52,650 nucleotides of DNA from Methylobacterium terricola (GTDB lineage: Bacteria; Pseudomonadota; Alphaproteobacteria; Rhizobiales; Beijerinckiaceae), in assembly GCF_006151805.1 (NCBI RefSeq), contig NZ_VDDA01000029.1, positions 1 to 52,650 on the forward strand, given 5' to 3'. Both the position numbers and the translations under genes were made by a program. Below are positions 1-8,025 of the stretch, piece after piece; the stretch's first letter is position 1, and each line of letters opens with the position of its first letter. Under the pieces are notes generated by a model. The model searched no databases. It had not been told where the DNA came from and saw only the letters and a program-made list of their open reading frames with translations.

Positions 1-862
1 GCGGCGCCACCGCGGCCGCCAGCGCGGCGCGGCACGACGCGGCCGCCGCCGCCCGGGGCGTGCCCGGCCGCGGCCGCGTCGCCGGGGCGATCGGAGGAAA
101 GACCAGAACCAGGGCGGTCTCGGGCGGCAGGCGCTCGGCGAGGGCGCGCAGGCGGGTGCTCGCGGGAAAGCCGGGACCGCCCTCCCCCGGATCGGGCCCG
201 TCTGGGGCGGCCTTCGCCCGGGAGGCGACGCGGGCCGGCATGTCGGGATCGCCGAGGCGCAGGTAATCCGGCTCGTAGTCCCAGTAGCCGTCGGGCGCCG
301 CCCGGCGCGGGGCGGAGCGCAGGGCCCAGCCGATCCGGTTGACCACCTCCTGGGCGACGGTGATGCGCAGGAGGCCGCGCAGGTAGCTCGGCCAGTCCGC
401 GGCCAGCAGCCAGGACGGGAACGGCCGCTGCGGCGGCAGGGCGGGGTCGCCGGTGCACCAGAACGCATCGGCCCCGATCACCAGGGCCCGCGCCTGCGGG
501 TGGTGGCGCAGGAAGTAATCGGCGACGAGCAGTTGCTCGCCCGGTCCGGTACCCGGCACCGCGAGCTGCACGAACGGGATCCCGGTCGCCGCCCGCAGGC
601 GCTCCGGCGCGATCAGCTGGATGTGCGAGTTGCCGACGATCGCCGCCGTGAAGGCGGGATCGCGGCCCCGGCTCGCCGTCGCGGTGCGGGGTCCCTGCGG
701 GCGGACGCCGTCGCGGGCGAGGAGCCGCGGCCGGCCGGTATCGTAGGGATCGACCGCGAGCGCCAGCGCCAGGTAGCCGGCGAGCAGCCCGGCCGCCGCG
801 GCCACGAGACGGACGGCGAAACGCCGCCACGCGGCGTCCGAGCTCGGGGGGTCGGCGCGCAT
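1..862 (-). CDS. Membrane-anchored SGNH-like protein, partial (C-terminus off the window)
   Basis: This frame reads from an ATG at 862 to the window edge without a stop, giving 287 codons of an unfinished protein. Residues about 15-36 form one hydrophobic segment, so the protein is probably anchored in the inner membrane with a periplasmic body. Residues 74-80 (AIVGNSH) resemble the first conserved block of AlgX/AlgJ/DltD-like SGNH proteins that act with MBOAT acyltransferases; this is family resemblance, not proof. The start lies 13 bases after the stop of the MBOAT gene on the same strand, so the two are probably cotranscribed. Inferred role: the periplasmic step in transferring acetyl groups to an exported polysaccharide. 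The catalytic Asp/His block would be in the missing part, so activity cannot be judged. Confidence 0.75.
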   Translation of the reverse strand, partial: MRADPPSSDAAWRRFAVRLVAAAAGLLAGYLALALAVDPYDTGRPRLLARDGVRPQGPRTATASRGRDPAFTAAIVGNSHIQLIAPERLRAATGIPFVQLAVPGTGPGEQLLVADYFLRHHPQARALVIGADAFWCTGDPALPPQRPFPSWLLAADWPSYLRGLLRITVAQEVVNRIGWALRSAPRRAAPDGYWDYEPDYLRLGDPDMPARVASRAKAAPDGPDPGEGGPGFPASTRLRALAERLPPETALVLVFPPIAPATRPRPGTPRAAAAASCRAALAAAVAP

Positions 863-875
863 CGATCGGCTCCCC

Positions 876-2252
876 TCAGAACTGGAAGTAGATGAACTCG
901 TAATTGGCGTCGTCGCCGATGCGCAGCAGCACCGCCACGAGGAGCACCGCGAAGGCGATCGCCAGGGCCGGCCGCGGCGGCAGGCGGTGGACCGCGCCCC
1001 AAGCGGTCGGGCCGACCAAAGCCACCAGGGCGGCGGGCACGAAGGCCCGCCACTTGAAGCCGTGGCCCACCGGCGCGAGGCCGGCGAGCCCCTTGAACAC
1101 GGTCAGCGCCGCCTCGAAGCTGGTGGCGCGGAACAGCACCCAGGTCAGGGCCACGAAGGCGAAGGTGAGGGCCCAGCCGACGAGCGCCGGCATCGGCAGC
1201 CCGGCCCGGCGCCACAGCAATCCGGCCCCGAGCCCGGCGCCATGCGCCGCCCCCCAGGCGACGAAGGTGAGGCCGGCCCCGTGCCACAGGCCGCCGAGGG
1301 TCATGGTGGCGAAGAGCGCGGCGAGCTGGACGCTCAAGCCCCGACGGTTGCCGCCGAACGGGATGTAGAGGTAGTCGCGCAGGAACCGCGACAGGGTCAT
1401 GTGCCAGCGCCGCCAGAAATCCTGCAGCGAGGTGGCGCGGTAGGGCACGTCGAAGTTCTGCGGCAGCACGATCCCGAACAGGAGCGCGAGGCCGAGCGCC
1501 ATGTCGGTGTAGCCCGAGAAGTCGAAGTAGATCTGGAACGTGAAGGCGAGCGTACCCTGCCAGGCCTCGACGACGCTGACGACCTTGCCCTCCGCGGCGG
1601 CCTGGAACACCGGGTTGGCGTAGGCCGCCAGCGGATCGCCGAGGAAGACCTTCTTGGCGAGCCCGAGGCAGAGCAGCATCAGGCCCCGCCCGATCCGCTC
1701 GGCGGCGTCGGGCCGGGCATAGGGCTTCTCGTCGAACTGGTGGAGGATCTCGCTCCAGCGCACCAGCGGGCCGGCGAGCACCTGGGGGAAGAACGCGATG
1801 TAGAGGGCGTAGCGCGTCAGGTCCATCTGCGGCGCCCGGCCGGCGCGCAGGTCGGTCAGGTACATCACGTGATGGAAGGTGAAGAACGAGATGCCGAGCG
1901 GCAGCGCGAGGCTCGGCTGCGGCAGGTCGGCGAGCCCCGGCAGGAACGAAGCGAGGCCGGCGAGGAACCCGGCATACTTGAACAGCGCCAGCACCGCGAG
2001 GTTCGCCGCGATGGCGAGCGGGATGAGGAGTGCCGCACGGCTCCGCCCGAACCACCGGGCGACGAGCCAGTTCAGCCCGATCGAGGCCGCGAGCAGCGGC
2101 ACGAAGCGCGGGTCCCACCAGCCGTAGAAGACGAGCGAGAGCCCGACCAGCAGCGGCAGCCGCCAGCCCGGCCGGTGCAGGGCCACGACGGCGTGGAGGA
2201 CGAGGGCGACCGGCAGGAAGCCGAGGAGGAACGGGAAGGAGTTGAACAGCAT
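876..2252 (-). CDS. MBOAT family O-acyltransferase (AlgI-like)
   Basis: A 458-residue polytopic membrane protein of the MBOAT family, close in length to AlgI (about 460-520). Typical marks are the N-terminal LFNSFPFLLGFLP, the RRWHMTLSRFLRDY block near residue 282 and the LGGLWHGAG block with the invariant histidine at 324. Such proteins move acyl groups, usually acetyl, across the inner membrane to a periplasmic acceptor such as alginate or another exopolysaccharide. The following gene encodes an SGNH-like protein, the usual partner arrangement. No alginate or cellulose synthase gene is in view, so the acceptor is unknown. A downstream effect on surface polysaccharide or biofilm is inference. 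Confidence 0.92.
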   Translation of the reverse strand: MLFNSFPFLLGFLPVALVLHAVVALHRPGWRLPLLVGLSLVFYGWWDPRFVPLLAASIGLNWLVARWFGRSRAALLIPLAIAANLAVLALFKYAGFLAGLASFLPGLADLPQPSLALPLGISFFTFHHVMYLTDLRAGRAPQMDLTRYALYIAFFPQVLAGPLVRWSEILHQFDEKPYARPDAAERIGRGLMLLCLGLAKKVFLGDPLAAYANPVFQAAAEGKVVSVVEAWQGTLAFTFQIYFDFSGYTDMALGLALLFGIVLPQNFDVPYRATSLQDFWRRWHMTLSRFLRDYLYIPFGGNRRGLSVQLAALFATMTLGGLWHGAGLTFVAWGAAHGAGLGAGLLWRRAGLPMPALVGWALTFAFVALTWVLFRATSFEAALTVFKGLAGLAPVGHGFKWRAFVPAALVALVGPTAWGAVHRLPPRPALAIAFAVLLVAVLLRIGDDANYEFIYFQF

Positions 2253-2292
2253 CGAGGCCGGGGTGACGCGGGTCTTGCGGCGACACCAGGGC

Positions 2293-2312
2293 CGCCCGTC
2301 TTCGAACGGGCG
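2293..2312 (-). terminator. Hairpin downstream of fliX
   Basis: A 7-bp stem (CGCCCGT with ACGGGCG) closes a 6-base loop, 53 bases past the fliX stop and 41 bases before the MBOAT start. There is no T-run, so it may be a factor-independent terminator of weak type or simply an intergenic hairpin. Confidence 0.4.
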
Positions 2313-2364
2313 CCGTTGTGGGGGAGCGAGGGTGACGCGTCAACGGCCGAGGGTGGCGCCCCTG

Positions 2365-2781
2365 TCAGCCCCCCGCCATCCCGAGCTTGGCCAGCTCCAC
2401 CTGCGCCCGCAGCTCGATATGGCCGATCAGGTCGTCGAGGCGCGGGTCGCCGGTGCTGCCGTTGCGCTCGGCGAGGCGGCCGGCGATGGCCTTCAGCTCG
2501 CTCGCGGCGACGCGGCCGCCGAGCAGGGCGGCCTTGAGGCGGTCGAGGGCATCGAGGAGGTCGTGGCCGCGCTTCGTCGCCCGGCGGCGGCGGTCGGCGG
2601 AGATCTCGTCCTGGCTCTGGAGGGTCAGGATCGCGCTCAGGCTCGCGAGCGGCATCGCGCTGCCGGCGCTCACCGGCCCGCGCGCCGCCTCCATCCCGAG
2701 GGTGAACACGCCGCCTGCCGGCAGGGTGCGCGATCCGGCCCCCGACAGGGGGGTAGCCGCGAGGCGGGTGTCGACACGCAT
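2365..2781 (-). CDS. fliX: Flagellar assembly regulator FliX
   Basis: A 138-residue protein matching the FliX family in length and shape: a variable, low-complexity N-terminal third, then a helical C-terminal half with the block RGHDLLDALDRLKAALLGG and a final LDDLIGHIELRAQVELAKLG. In Caulobacter, FliX links early basal-body assembly to the sigma-54 activator FlbD, holding back late flagellar genes until the export apparatus is built. It lies divergent from flgI, the same arrangement known from Caulobacter, and the shared 235-base spacer carries a sigma-54 element facing flgI. No clear promoter for fliX itself was found. FlbD and rpoN are not in this window. Confidence 0.88.
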   Translation of the reverse strand: MRVDTRLAATPLSGAGSRTLPAGGVFTLGMEAARGPVSAGSAMPLASLSAILTLQSQDEISADRRRRATKRGHDLLDALDRLKAALLGGRVAASELKAIAGRLAERNGSTGDPRLDDLIGHIELRAQVELAKLGMAGG

Positions 2782-2859
2782 GGGATCGGGTCCGGGTCAC
2801 GGGGTTCGCTGGTCTCGGCCCAAACCTCGCCCGGGTATGGTGAATGCGCCGTAAACAGG

Positions 2860-2876
2860 GCGGCAGAACTTGCCGC
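2860..2876. promoter_or_regulatory. Inverted repeat, candidate FlbD-type enhancer upstream of flgI
   Basis: The sequence GCGGCAGAACTTGCCGC has 6-bp arms (GCGGCA / TGCCGC) around a 5-base centre. It ends 94 bases before the sigma-54 element of flgI, a usual distance for an enhancer. The same CGGCA-N5-TGCCG design recurs upstream of the sigma-54 element of flgE. Assignment to FlbD is inference from position, the presence of FliX, and general resemblance to Caulobacter ftr elements. Confidence 0.5.
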
Positions 2877-2970
2877 GGGGCGAAAACGACCGGGCCCGGA
2901 TCGTCCGCCCGCGCTCCGGCGCCGAAACGAAGCGGTAACCTTACCAGACACTTACGCTCGTCGGACGGGC

Positions 2971-2986
2971 TGGCACGGTCCTGGCA
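2971..2986 (+). promoter_or_regulatory. Sigma-54 promoter of flgI
   Basis: TGGCACGGTCCTGGCA fits the -24/-12 consensus TGGCACG-N4-TTGCA with a single mismatch (G for the second T of the -12 box) and exact spacing. Transcription should begin near 2997, about 20 bases before the flgI start codon. Late hook/ring genes of Caulobacter use this promoter class. Confidence 0.75.
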
Positions 2987-3016
2987 GTCCTGTGTCTCGA
3001 GTTTCGGGACCCCGTC

Positions 3017-4135
3017 ATGCGCCTCCGCCTCCTCGTCCTCGCCTGCTGCACGGCCTTTCTCCTGGCCCTCCTCCCGGCCCATCCCGCCCTTGCCCTGTCG
3101 CGGGTGAAGGACCTCGCCAGCGTCGAGGGGATGCGGAGCAACCAGCTCATCGGCTACGGCATCGTGGTCGGGCTCAACGGCACCGGCGATACGCTGAACA
3201 ACGCGCCCTTCACCAAGCAGTCGGTGCAGGCGATGCTGGAGCGGCTCGGGGTCAACACCCGCGGCGCGACCATGCGCACCGCCAACCTCGCCGCCGTGAT
3301 GGTGACGGCGAACCTCCCGCCCTTCGCGGCGCAGGGCACGCGGATCGACGTCACGGTCTCGTCGCTCGGCGACGCCAAGTCGCTCCAGGGCGGCACGCTG
3401 CTCGTCACGCCGCTGCTCGGCGCCGACGGCGAGGCCTACGCGGTCGCGCAGGGCTCGCTCGCCATCGCGGGCTTCCAGGCCGAGGGCGACGCCGCCAAGA
3501 TCACCCGCGGCGTGCCGACCAACGGCCGCATCGCCAACGGCGCGGTGATCGAGCGCGAGATCGCCTTCAAGCTCAACGAGCAGAAGTGCCTGCGCCTGTC
3601 CCTGCGCAACCCGGACTTCACCACCTCGAAGCGGATCGCCGCGGCGATCAACGACTTCATGGGCGCCGACACCGCCGAGCCGACCGATCCCTCCACCGTC
3701 ACCCTGCAGGTGCCGCCGCGCTACCAGGGCAACATGATCCGGCTGCTCACCGAGATCGAGCAGCTCAAGGTCGAGCCCGACCAGACCGCCCGGGTGGTGA
3801 TCGACGAGCGCTCCGGCATCATCGTGATGGGCCGCGACGTGCGGGTCTCCACCGTGGCGGTGGCGCAGGGCAATCTCACCGTCACCATCACCGAGCAGCC
3901 GCAGGTCAGCCAGCCGGCGCCGTTCTCCAACGGCGAGACCGTGGTGGTGCCGCGCACCGCCCTCAAGGTCGATGCCGGCGAGAAGAACAAGCTCGCCCTG
4001 GTCAAGGAGGGCGTGACCCTGCGCGAGCTGGTCGACGGGCTCAACGCGCTGGGCATCGGCCCGCGCGACCTGATCTCGATCCTCCAGGCGATCAAGACCG
4101 CCGGCGCGCTCCAGGCCGACATCGAGGTGATGTGA
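3017..4135 (+). CDS. flgI: Flagellar P-ring protein FlgI
   Basis: A 372-residue protein, the normal FlgI length. Residues 1-26 form a signal peptide ending ALA before LSRVKDLA, as expected for a Sec-exported periplasmic protein. The block RVKDLASVEGMRSNQLIGYG followed by VVGLNGTGD is diagnostic, as is the C-terminal LRELVDGLNALGIGPRDLI. FlgI subunits form the peptidoglycan-level bushing around the rod. A sigma-54 element lies 31 bases upstream. The rod-binding protein gene follows 45 bases later and a FlgN-like gene overlaps that one, so the three probably form one transcript. Confidence 0.97.
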   Translation: MRLRLLVLACCTAFLLALLPAHPALALSRVKDLASVEGMRSNQLIGYGIVVGLNGTGDTLNNAPFTKQSVQAMLERLGVNTRGATMRTANLAAVMVTANLPPFAAQGTRIDVTVSSLGDAKSLQGGTLLVTPLLGADGEAYAVAQGSLAIAGFQAEGDAAKITRGVPTNGRIANGAVIEREIAFKLNEQKCLRLSLRNPDFTTSKRIAAAINDFMGADTAEPTDPSTVTLQVPPRYQGNMIRLLTEIEQLKVEPDQTARVVIDERSGIIVMGRDVRVSTVAVAQGNLTVTITEQPQVSQPAPFSNGETVVVPRTALKVDAGEKNKLALVKEGVTLRELVDGLNALGIGPRDLISILQAIKTAGALQADIEVM

Positions 4136-4180
4136 GGCCGCCCTCCCCCCTTCGCTCAACTCCCGACGAGGTTCACGCCG

Positions 4181-4546
4181 ATGTTTCCCCTCGCTTCCCT
4201 CGCGGCCTCCGCCGGCCTGGCGGTCGGCCAGGCCCTCGCCGGGGCCGTCGGCTCCAGCCTGTCGGCGGCAGCCGACAAGACCGCCCCCGCGGCGGCAGCC
4301 GACAAGACCAAGATGCAGAAGACCGCCAGGGACTTCGAGTCGATGTTCCTGGAGCAGAGCCTCGACGTGCTCAACCGCTCGCAAGGCACCGACGGGCCGC
4401 TCGGCGAGAACGGCACCGGCGGCGGCGTCTATCGGTCGATGCTCAACAAGGAATACGCCCAGTCGATCGTGCAGAGCGGCGGCGTCGGCATCGGCGACCA
4501 GGTGATGCGCGAGATGCTGCGGCTGCAGGGTGGCGCCCATGGCTGA
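4181..4546 (+). CDS. Single-domain rod-binding protein (CheL / FlgJ N-terminal type)
   Basis: A 121-residue protein that equals only the rod-binding half of enterobacterial FlgJ: the block ARDFESMFLEQSLDVL near residue 48, then GGGVYRSMLNKEYAQSI and the terminal GIGDQVMREMLRLQG. The muramidase half is absent, which is normal in alphaproteobacteria where a separate enzyme opens the wall. Caulobacter names its homologue CheL. It likely caps or guides rod assembly in the periplasm. Residues 28-42 repeat the unit AAADKT twice. Position directly after flgI matches the flgI-cheL order of Caulobacter. Its 3' end overlaps the next gene by 8 bases. Confidence 0.88.
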   Translation: MFPLASLAASAGLAVGQALAGAVGSSLSAAADKTAPAAAADKTKMQKTARDFESMFLEQSLDVLNRSQGTDGPLGENGTGGGVYRSMLNKEYAQSIVQSGGVGIGDQVMREMLRLQGGAHG

Positions 4547-5021
4547 GGTCGCCCGCCCCGCCCCGGTCGCCGATGCCGGCGCCGCCGAGCGCCTGATCGC
4601 CGACACGCTGTCGACGATGCGCGACCTCGAGGCCCTGCTCATGCGCGAGAGCGACCACGTCCGGGTCGGGCGCCTCGCCGAGGGCCTGTCCGAGGCGCCG
4701 CAGAAGACCGCGCTCGCCGGCGCCTACCTTCAGGGTTTGCAGGCGGTGAAGGCCAACGCCGTGGCGCTCGCCCGCTTCGCCCCCGAGGGGATCGCGGCGC
4801 TCCGCGAGGCGCATGGCCGCTTCTCGCACGCCGTCGCGGCCAACCAGGCGGTGCTGGCGACCGCCCGCTCGGTCTCGGAAGGATTGCTGCGCAGTCTCTC
4901 GGCAGAGATCACCCGCAGCGGCGAGCCCAAGGGCTACGGCACCGGCTATGGCGGCCGCCCGGCCCCCTCGCCCTACGGCCGGACGCGCAGCGCGCCGCTG
5001 GTGCTGTCGCGCAGCCTGTGA
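4539..5021 (+). CDS. FlgN-like flagellar chaperone
   Basis: A 160-residue, mostly helical protein starting at the ATG inside the ATGGCTGA overlap with the preceding stop; a GTG at 4530 is an alternative giving 163 residues. The helical part (residues about 15-130) resembles FlgN-like proteins, with the pattern LIADTLSTMRDLEALLMRES at its head, and is followed by a Gly/Pro-rich tail. FlgN proteins escort the hook-filament junction proteins FlgK and FlgL to the export gate in the cytoplasm; both partners are encoded in this window. Similarity in this family is weak, so the call leans on operon position and helical pattern. Confidence 0.65.
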   Translation: MAEVARPAPVADAGAAERLIADTLSTMRDLEALLMRESDHVRVGRLAEGLSEAPQKTALAGAYLQGLQAVKANAVALARFAPEGIAALREAHGRFSHAVAANQAVLATARSVSEGLLRSLSAEITRSGEPKGYGTGYGGRPAPSPYGRTRSAPLVLSRSL

Positions 5022-5027
5022 GACGCG

Positions 5028-5366
5028 TCAGTGCCCGGTGCCAAGCCGGATATAGGCCCGGGCCGGGCCGTACTCGGTCTGCGTCCGCGTATCGATCGCG
5101 ACCCGGCCGGAGCCGCTGACCACGCCCCGCGCCGCCCCGTCGAGCCCCGCGCCGGGCCGGGCGGGGACCGGCGTGCCGGCCTCGGCCCGCACCCGGCCGC
5201 TGATCCGCGTGCAGGGTCCGCCGGGCGTGAAGCGGACGAAGCCCGGCCCCTCGTGCGGGCAGGTTTCGGGCGCCTTGGCGATGGGGAGGTCGCGCACGTC
5301 GAGGGCGTGGGCCGGCAGGGAAGCGGCGAGGGCGGCGGCCGCCAGGATGATCGATGTGGTGCGCAA
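5028..5366 (-). CDS. Small exported protein with porin-like N-terminus
   Basis: I place the start at a TTG (5366) because it begins a clean signal peptide (LRTTSIILAAAALAASLPAHA) with a GAGAGGG ribosome site just upstream; the longer reading from 5435 puts 23 basic residues before it. The mature part has CPHEGPGFVRFTPGGPCTRI then SGRVRAEAG, the same order as the N-terminus of Rhizobiales Omp2-type porins (two Cys around a G-F-x-x-PG block, then SGxVRAE). The full protein is only 112 residues, against 300 or more for a porin, and ends IRLGTGH, so it cannot form a complete barrel. It may be a truncated porin or a member of a family of short porin-head proteins. It converges on the FlgN-like gene with 6 bases between stops. 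Confidence 0.6.
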   Translation of the reverse strand: MRTTSIILAAAALAASLPAHALDVRDLPIAKAPETCPHEGPGFVRFTPGGPCTRISGRVRAEAGTPVPARPGAGLDGAARGVVSGSGRVAIDTRTQTEYGPARAYIRLGTGH

Positions 5367-5592
5367 TGGCCTGCCCTCTCGTTCGGGGTGGAGAGAAGCA
5401 TGGCGGGGGCTGGTGCGCCAGGGCGTGGGGGACACGGCCTCCGGCGCGGGGTCGTGCGGGATGCGCGGACAGGGGTCGAAACCGATCGAATCGGCGATAC
5501 GGGCGGCGGCTTGCGCCGCTCATAGCCATTTTGGGTATACGCTCGGATGTCGGGAAACAGGTGAGAGCGGCGTTCCAAATGAGGCATCATGC

Positions 5593-5982
5593 ATGAATGA
5601 AGCTATCGGCACCTTTGAGCAGATCATCGGGCTAGAGCCCCAGCATGGTGTGCTTCTTCGCGCGTTGAGGGCGCTGGCCCTAGAACTGCATCCCGGCCTT
5701 GTGGAGGTTGCACGGCCGGGTGATCGGGCGGTGAGCTGGGGTTGGGGTCCGAAGAAGATGAGCGAGGCTTATGCTTGTGCGCTACCCTATAAGTATCATG
5801 TAAATCTCGCATTCTACCAAGGTGCAAATCTAGGCGATTTAACCCGCCTGCTCCAAGGTACAGGCAAGGCTATGCGCCATCTGCCGCTGATGCAATTAGA
5901 ACAGCTTGTCGATCCGGCCGTCCGCGAACTGCTGGTAGCGGCACGTATCGAGCGACGGCGAGCCCTGAGGCTGCCGGCCTGA
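5593..5982 (+). CDS. DUF1801 domain protein
   Basis: A 129-residue protein matching the DUF1801 (YdhG-like) fold: an early helix RALRALALELHP, the block AVSWGWGPKKMSEAYA, then YKYHVNLAFYQGANL and LLQGTGKAMRHL. No enzymatic role is established for the family. The start ATG is followed by a coherent protein from the first residue. Base use is visibly poorer in G and C than the neighbours, with codons such as TAT, AAG, CAT and GTA in the middle third, which suggests later arrival. It stands alone between a small porin-like gene and a gene-free stretch, so context gives no function. Confidence 0.75.
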   Translation: MNEAIGTFEQIIGLEPQHGVLLRALRALALELHPGLVEVARPGDRAVSWGWGPKKMSEAYACALPYKYHVNLAFYQGANLGDLTRLLQGTGKAMRHLPLMQLEQLVDPAVRELLVAARIERRRALRLPA

Positions 5983-6514
5983 CGTTTTCCCGGAATTCGA
6001 TCCCGATCGAGACGGGACCGCATACCTTGGGGTGTCATTCCGCCCCAAACCGCACCGGCCACCAGCGGTGCATTTTTCAATAGCCCCATGTGTTTGCCGT
6101 CAGGCGCCGCGCCCATCCAGCCGCGCGCCAGACTTCGACGTGGAAACCGCGCGACAAGCCCTATCGGATTGACGCTGTGTGCGGAAACGGCGCCTGGAGG
6201 GTTTTCCGTAAAGGCTGATCGGGTTCCAGCAACGCATCGGTCCACCCGTCACTGAAGACCACTCGCTTGACGCTGAACGATCCGCTCGAGCAGATCGGCC
6301 GGCAGCAGCCCGCGAGGGAAGCGGGAGAGCCCGACAAGGCCGCTCTCCGCCAAGCGAGGACAATGGGAACCGAGGTCCGTGATGCTCAAGCCCGGGACCT
6401 GCTTTCCACCCTGAGCACGCCTCGACTCCGCCGGATGAAGCGCCGGCCGTCTGCCGCGGGTGCGTTGAGCAGGCGCACCCGCTTCGGGGCAGTCCCGGTC
6501 TCACGGCGGAAAGC
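5983..6514. other. Gene-free stretch
   Basis: About 530 bases separate the DUF1801 gene and the end of the alcohol dehydrogenase gene. Open frames on the minus strand (for example one crossing 6100-6504) have no recognisable domain and no good ribosome site. I see no RNA gene or strong terminator. Confidence 0.5.
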
Positions 6515-7720
6515 TCACCCCACGCAAAGCTCGAAGATCTCCTCCGCCTGCTTCACCGTCATCTTGCGCGCCGCCGGGCTCGCGATGATCGTGCGGTCGT
6601 GGGCGCTCGCCGGATCGAAATCCTTGGCGGCGATGCCGGCATAGAGGCCCGGCACGGCGCGCAACGCCATCTCGCGCACCCGCTCGCGGGGCAGTTGCTC
6701 GGGCGTGAAGCGGGTGGGAAAGCCGATATCGGCGTAGAGCGCCCGGATCGCCTCGGCGCAAGCCGCGATCGTCTCCGGGCGCGACAGGCCCGCGGTCTCG
6801 ACCTCCAGCGCCTCGGCGAGGGGACGCACCTTGGTGGGCAGCACCGCGAGGTTGAAGGTGACGACGTGCGGCAGCAGCACGCCGACGCCGTAGGGATGGG
6901 GCAGGTCGAGATGGCCTTCCAGCGGCAGCGACAGGGCGTGGCCATGGCCGAGCCGGGCGTTGCCGCAGGCGATGTTGGCCATGCAGGAGGCCACCAGGTT
7001 GTCCTCCCGGGCGCGGTCGTCGTCGGCATTGATCGAGGCGCGCAGGGACGCCGCCTGGAGCCGGACCGCGGCCAGCGCCACCGCGTCGGTGAGCGGCGAG
7101 GCGATGCCGCTGAGATACGCCTCGACGCCGTGGGTCAGCGCGTCGACCGCCGGCAGGGCGGCGACGTGCATCGGCAGCGAGCGGAGGGTGACGGGGTCGA
7201 GGATCGCGGCGTCGGGGAAGCTCAAGGGCCCGCCGCCGAGGAGCTTCAGGTGGCGCACCTCGTCCTTGACGATGGTCCATTGCGACACCTCCGAGCCGGA
7301 GCCGGCGGTGGTCGGCACCATGATCATCGGCAGCGCCTTGCGGTCGAACTGCCCGACGCCGGTGCACTCGGCCATCGGCTTGTGGTTGGTCGCCACGATG
7401 GCGATGCCCTTGCCGGTGCACATCACCGAGCCGCCGCCGATGCAGACGACGCCGTCGATCCCCTCGCGGCGCACCCGCTCGCCCTGGTCGTCGATATGCG
7501 AGCAGCGGGCGTCGATCCCGCACTCGTCGAAGCGCGCGACCGCAATTCCCGCATCAGTGAGGGCCGCGAGCGCATCGGCGTGGAACCCTTGCGCCGAGAT
7601 CACCGGGTCGGACACGACCAGGACCCGGGTCATCCCGAGGTCGCGGGCGAGCGTGCCGATCGTGGCGAGCGCCCCGCGTCCGGAGACGATCCGGGTCGGC
7701 ATGTAGAAGCTGGTGATCAT
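6515..7720 (-). CDS. Iron-containing (type III) alcohol dehydrogenase family protein
   Basis: A 401-residue oxidoreductase of the Fe-ADH family. The ATG at 7720 is chosen because a GAGGAG sits 8 bases upstream and homologues start near this point. The NAD(P) loop (GGGS at 95-98), TTAGSGSE at 137-144 and the metal ligands D193, H197, H261 and H275 are in place. One deviation: the usual GGGSxxDxxK reads GGGSVMCTGK, so the Asp before the Lys is Cys101. Family members oxidise short alcohols or reduce aldehydes or maleylacetate; the substrate here is not evident. It diverges from a periplasmic binding protein, a GST-like gene and a LysR gene, which may form a catabolic set. Confidence 0.9.
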   Translation of the reverse strand: MITSFYMPTRIVSGRGALATIGTLARDLGMTRVLVVSDPVISAQGFHADALAALTDAGIAVARFDECGIDARCSHIDDQGERVRREGIDGVVCIGGGSVMCTGKGIAIVATNHKPMAECTGVGQFDRKALPMIMVPTTAGSGSEVSQWTIVKDEVRHLKLLGGGPLSFPDAAILDPVTLRSLPMHVAALPAVDALTHGVEAYLSGIASPLTDAVALAAVRLQAASLRASINADDDRAREDNLVASCMANIACGNARLGHGHALSLPLEGHLDLPHPYGVGVLLPHVVTFNLAVLPTKVRPLAEALEVETAGLSRPETIAACAEAIRALYADIGFPTRFTPEQLPRERVREMALRAVPGLYAGIAAKDFDPASAHDRTIIASPAARKMTVKQAEEIFELCVG

Positions 7721-8025
7721 GCGGGCATCTCCTCGGGAAGCGGGGCGCCTGTCTCGCCGGGCCCTCGCGATCGTGCCGGCGGTGTCGCCCGGGCAGGGGG
7801 GCGCCGTCCAATACAAAGATCGGGCGCGAGCCATAGCCGGCGACGATGACGGCGCGCCGCACCGCGCATCACGCCCTGCCATATCGGGAAACGATGACGG
7901 GGTGGTGCGCAAACTATTGGACGGCGATCGAAGGGCCCCGCAATACCCTCGGCAGCCATCCCGCATCGCCCCGACGCCCGAGAACGGGCGCGAGACCGGC
8001 CGATGCCCGCTTCGAGGAAACGCCC
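7721..8025. other. Divergent control region
   Basis: About 305 bases lie between two divergently transcribed genes. It must hold both promoters; I see no convincing sigma-70 box. A short inverted repeat, ATCG-GGAAA-CGAT, lies near 7880 and could be an operator, but its arms are only 4 bases. Confidence 0.35.

Noticed and set aside
613..2343. Long minus-strand frame of about 576 residues overlapping the MBOAT gene
   Set aside because: It is an Arg/Pro/Ala-rich shadow in another frame of a clear MBOAT gene, as expected in GC-rich DNA.
2242..4596. Open plus-strand frame of 784 residues across flgI
   Set aside because: Low-complexity shadow; FlgI and the rod-binding protein in the other frame are unmistakable.
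6100..6504. Minus-strand frame in the 5983-6514 gap
   Set aside because: Low complexity, no domain and no ribosome site.
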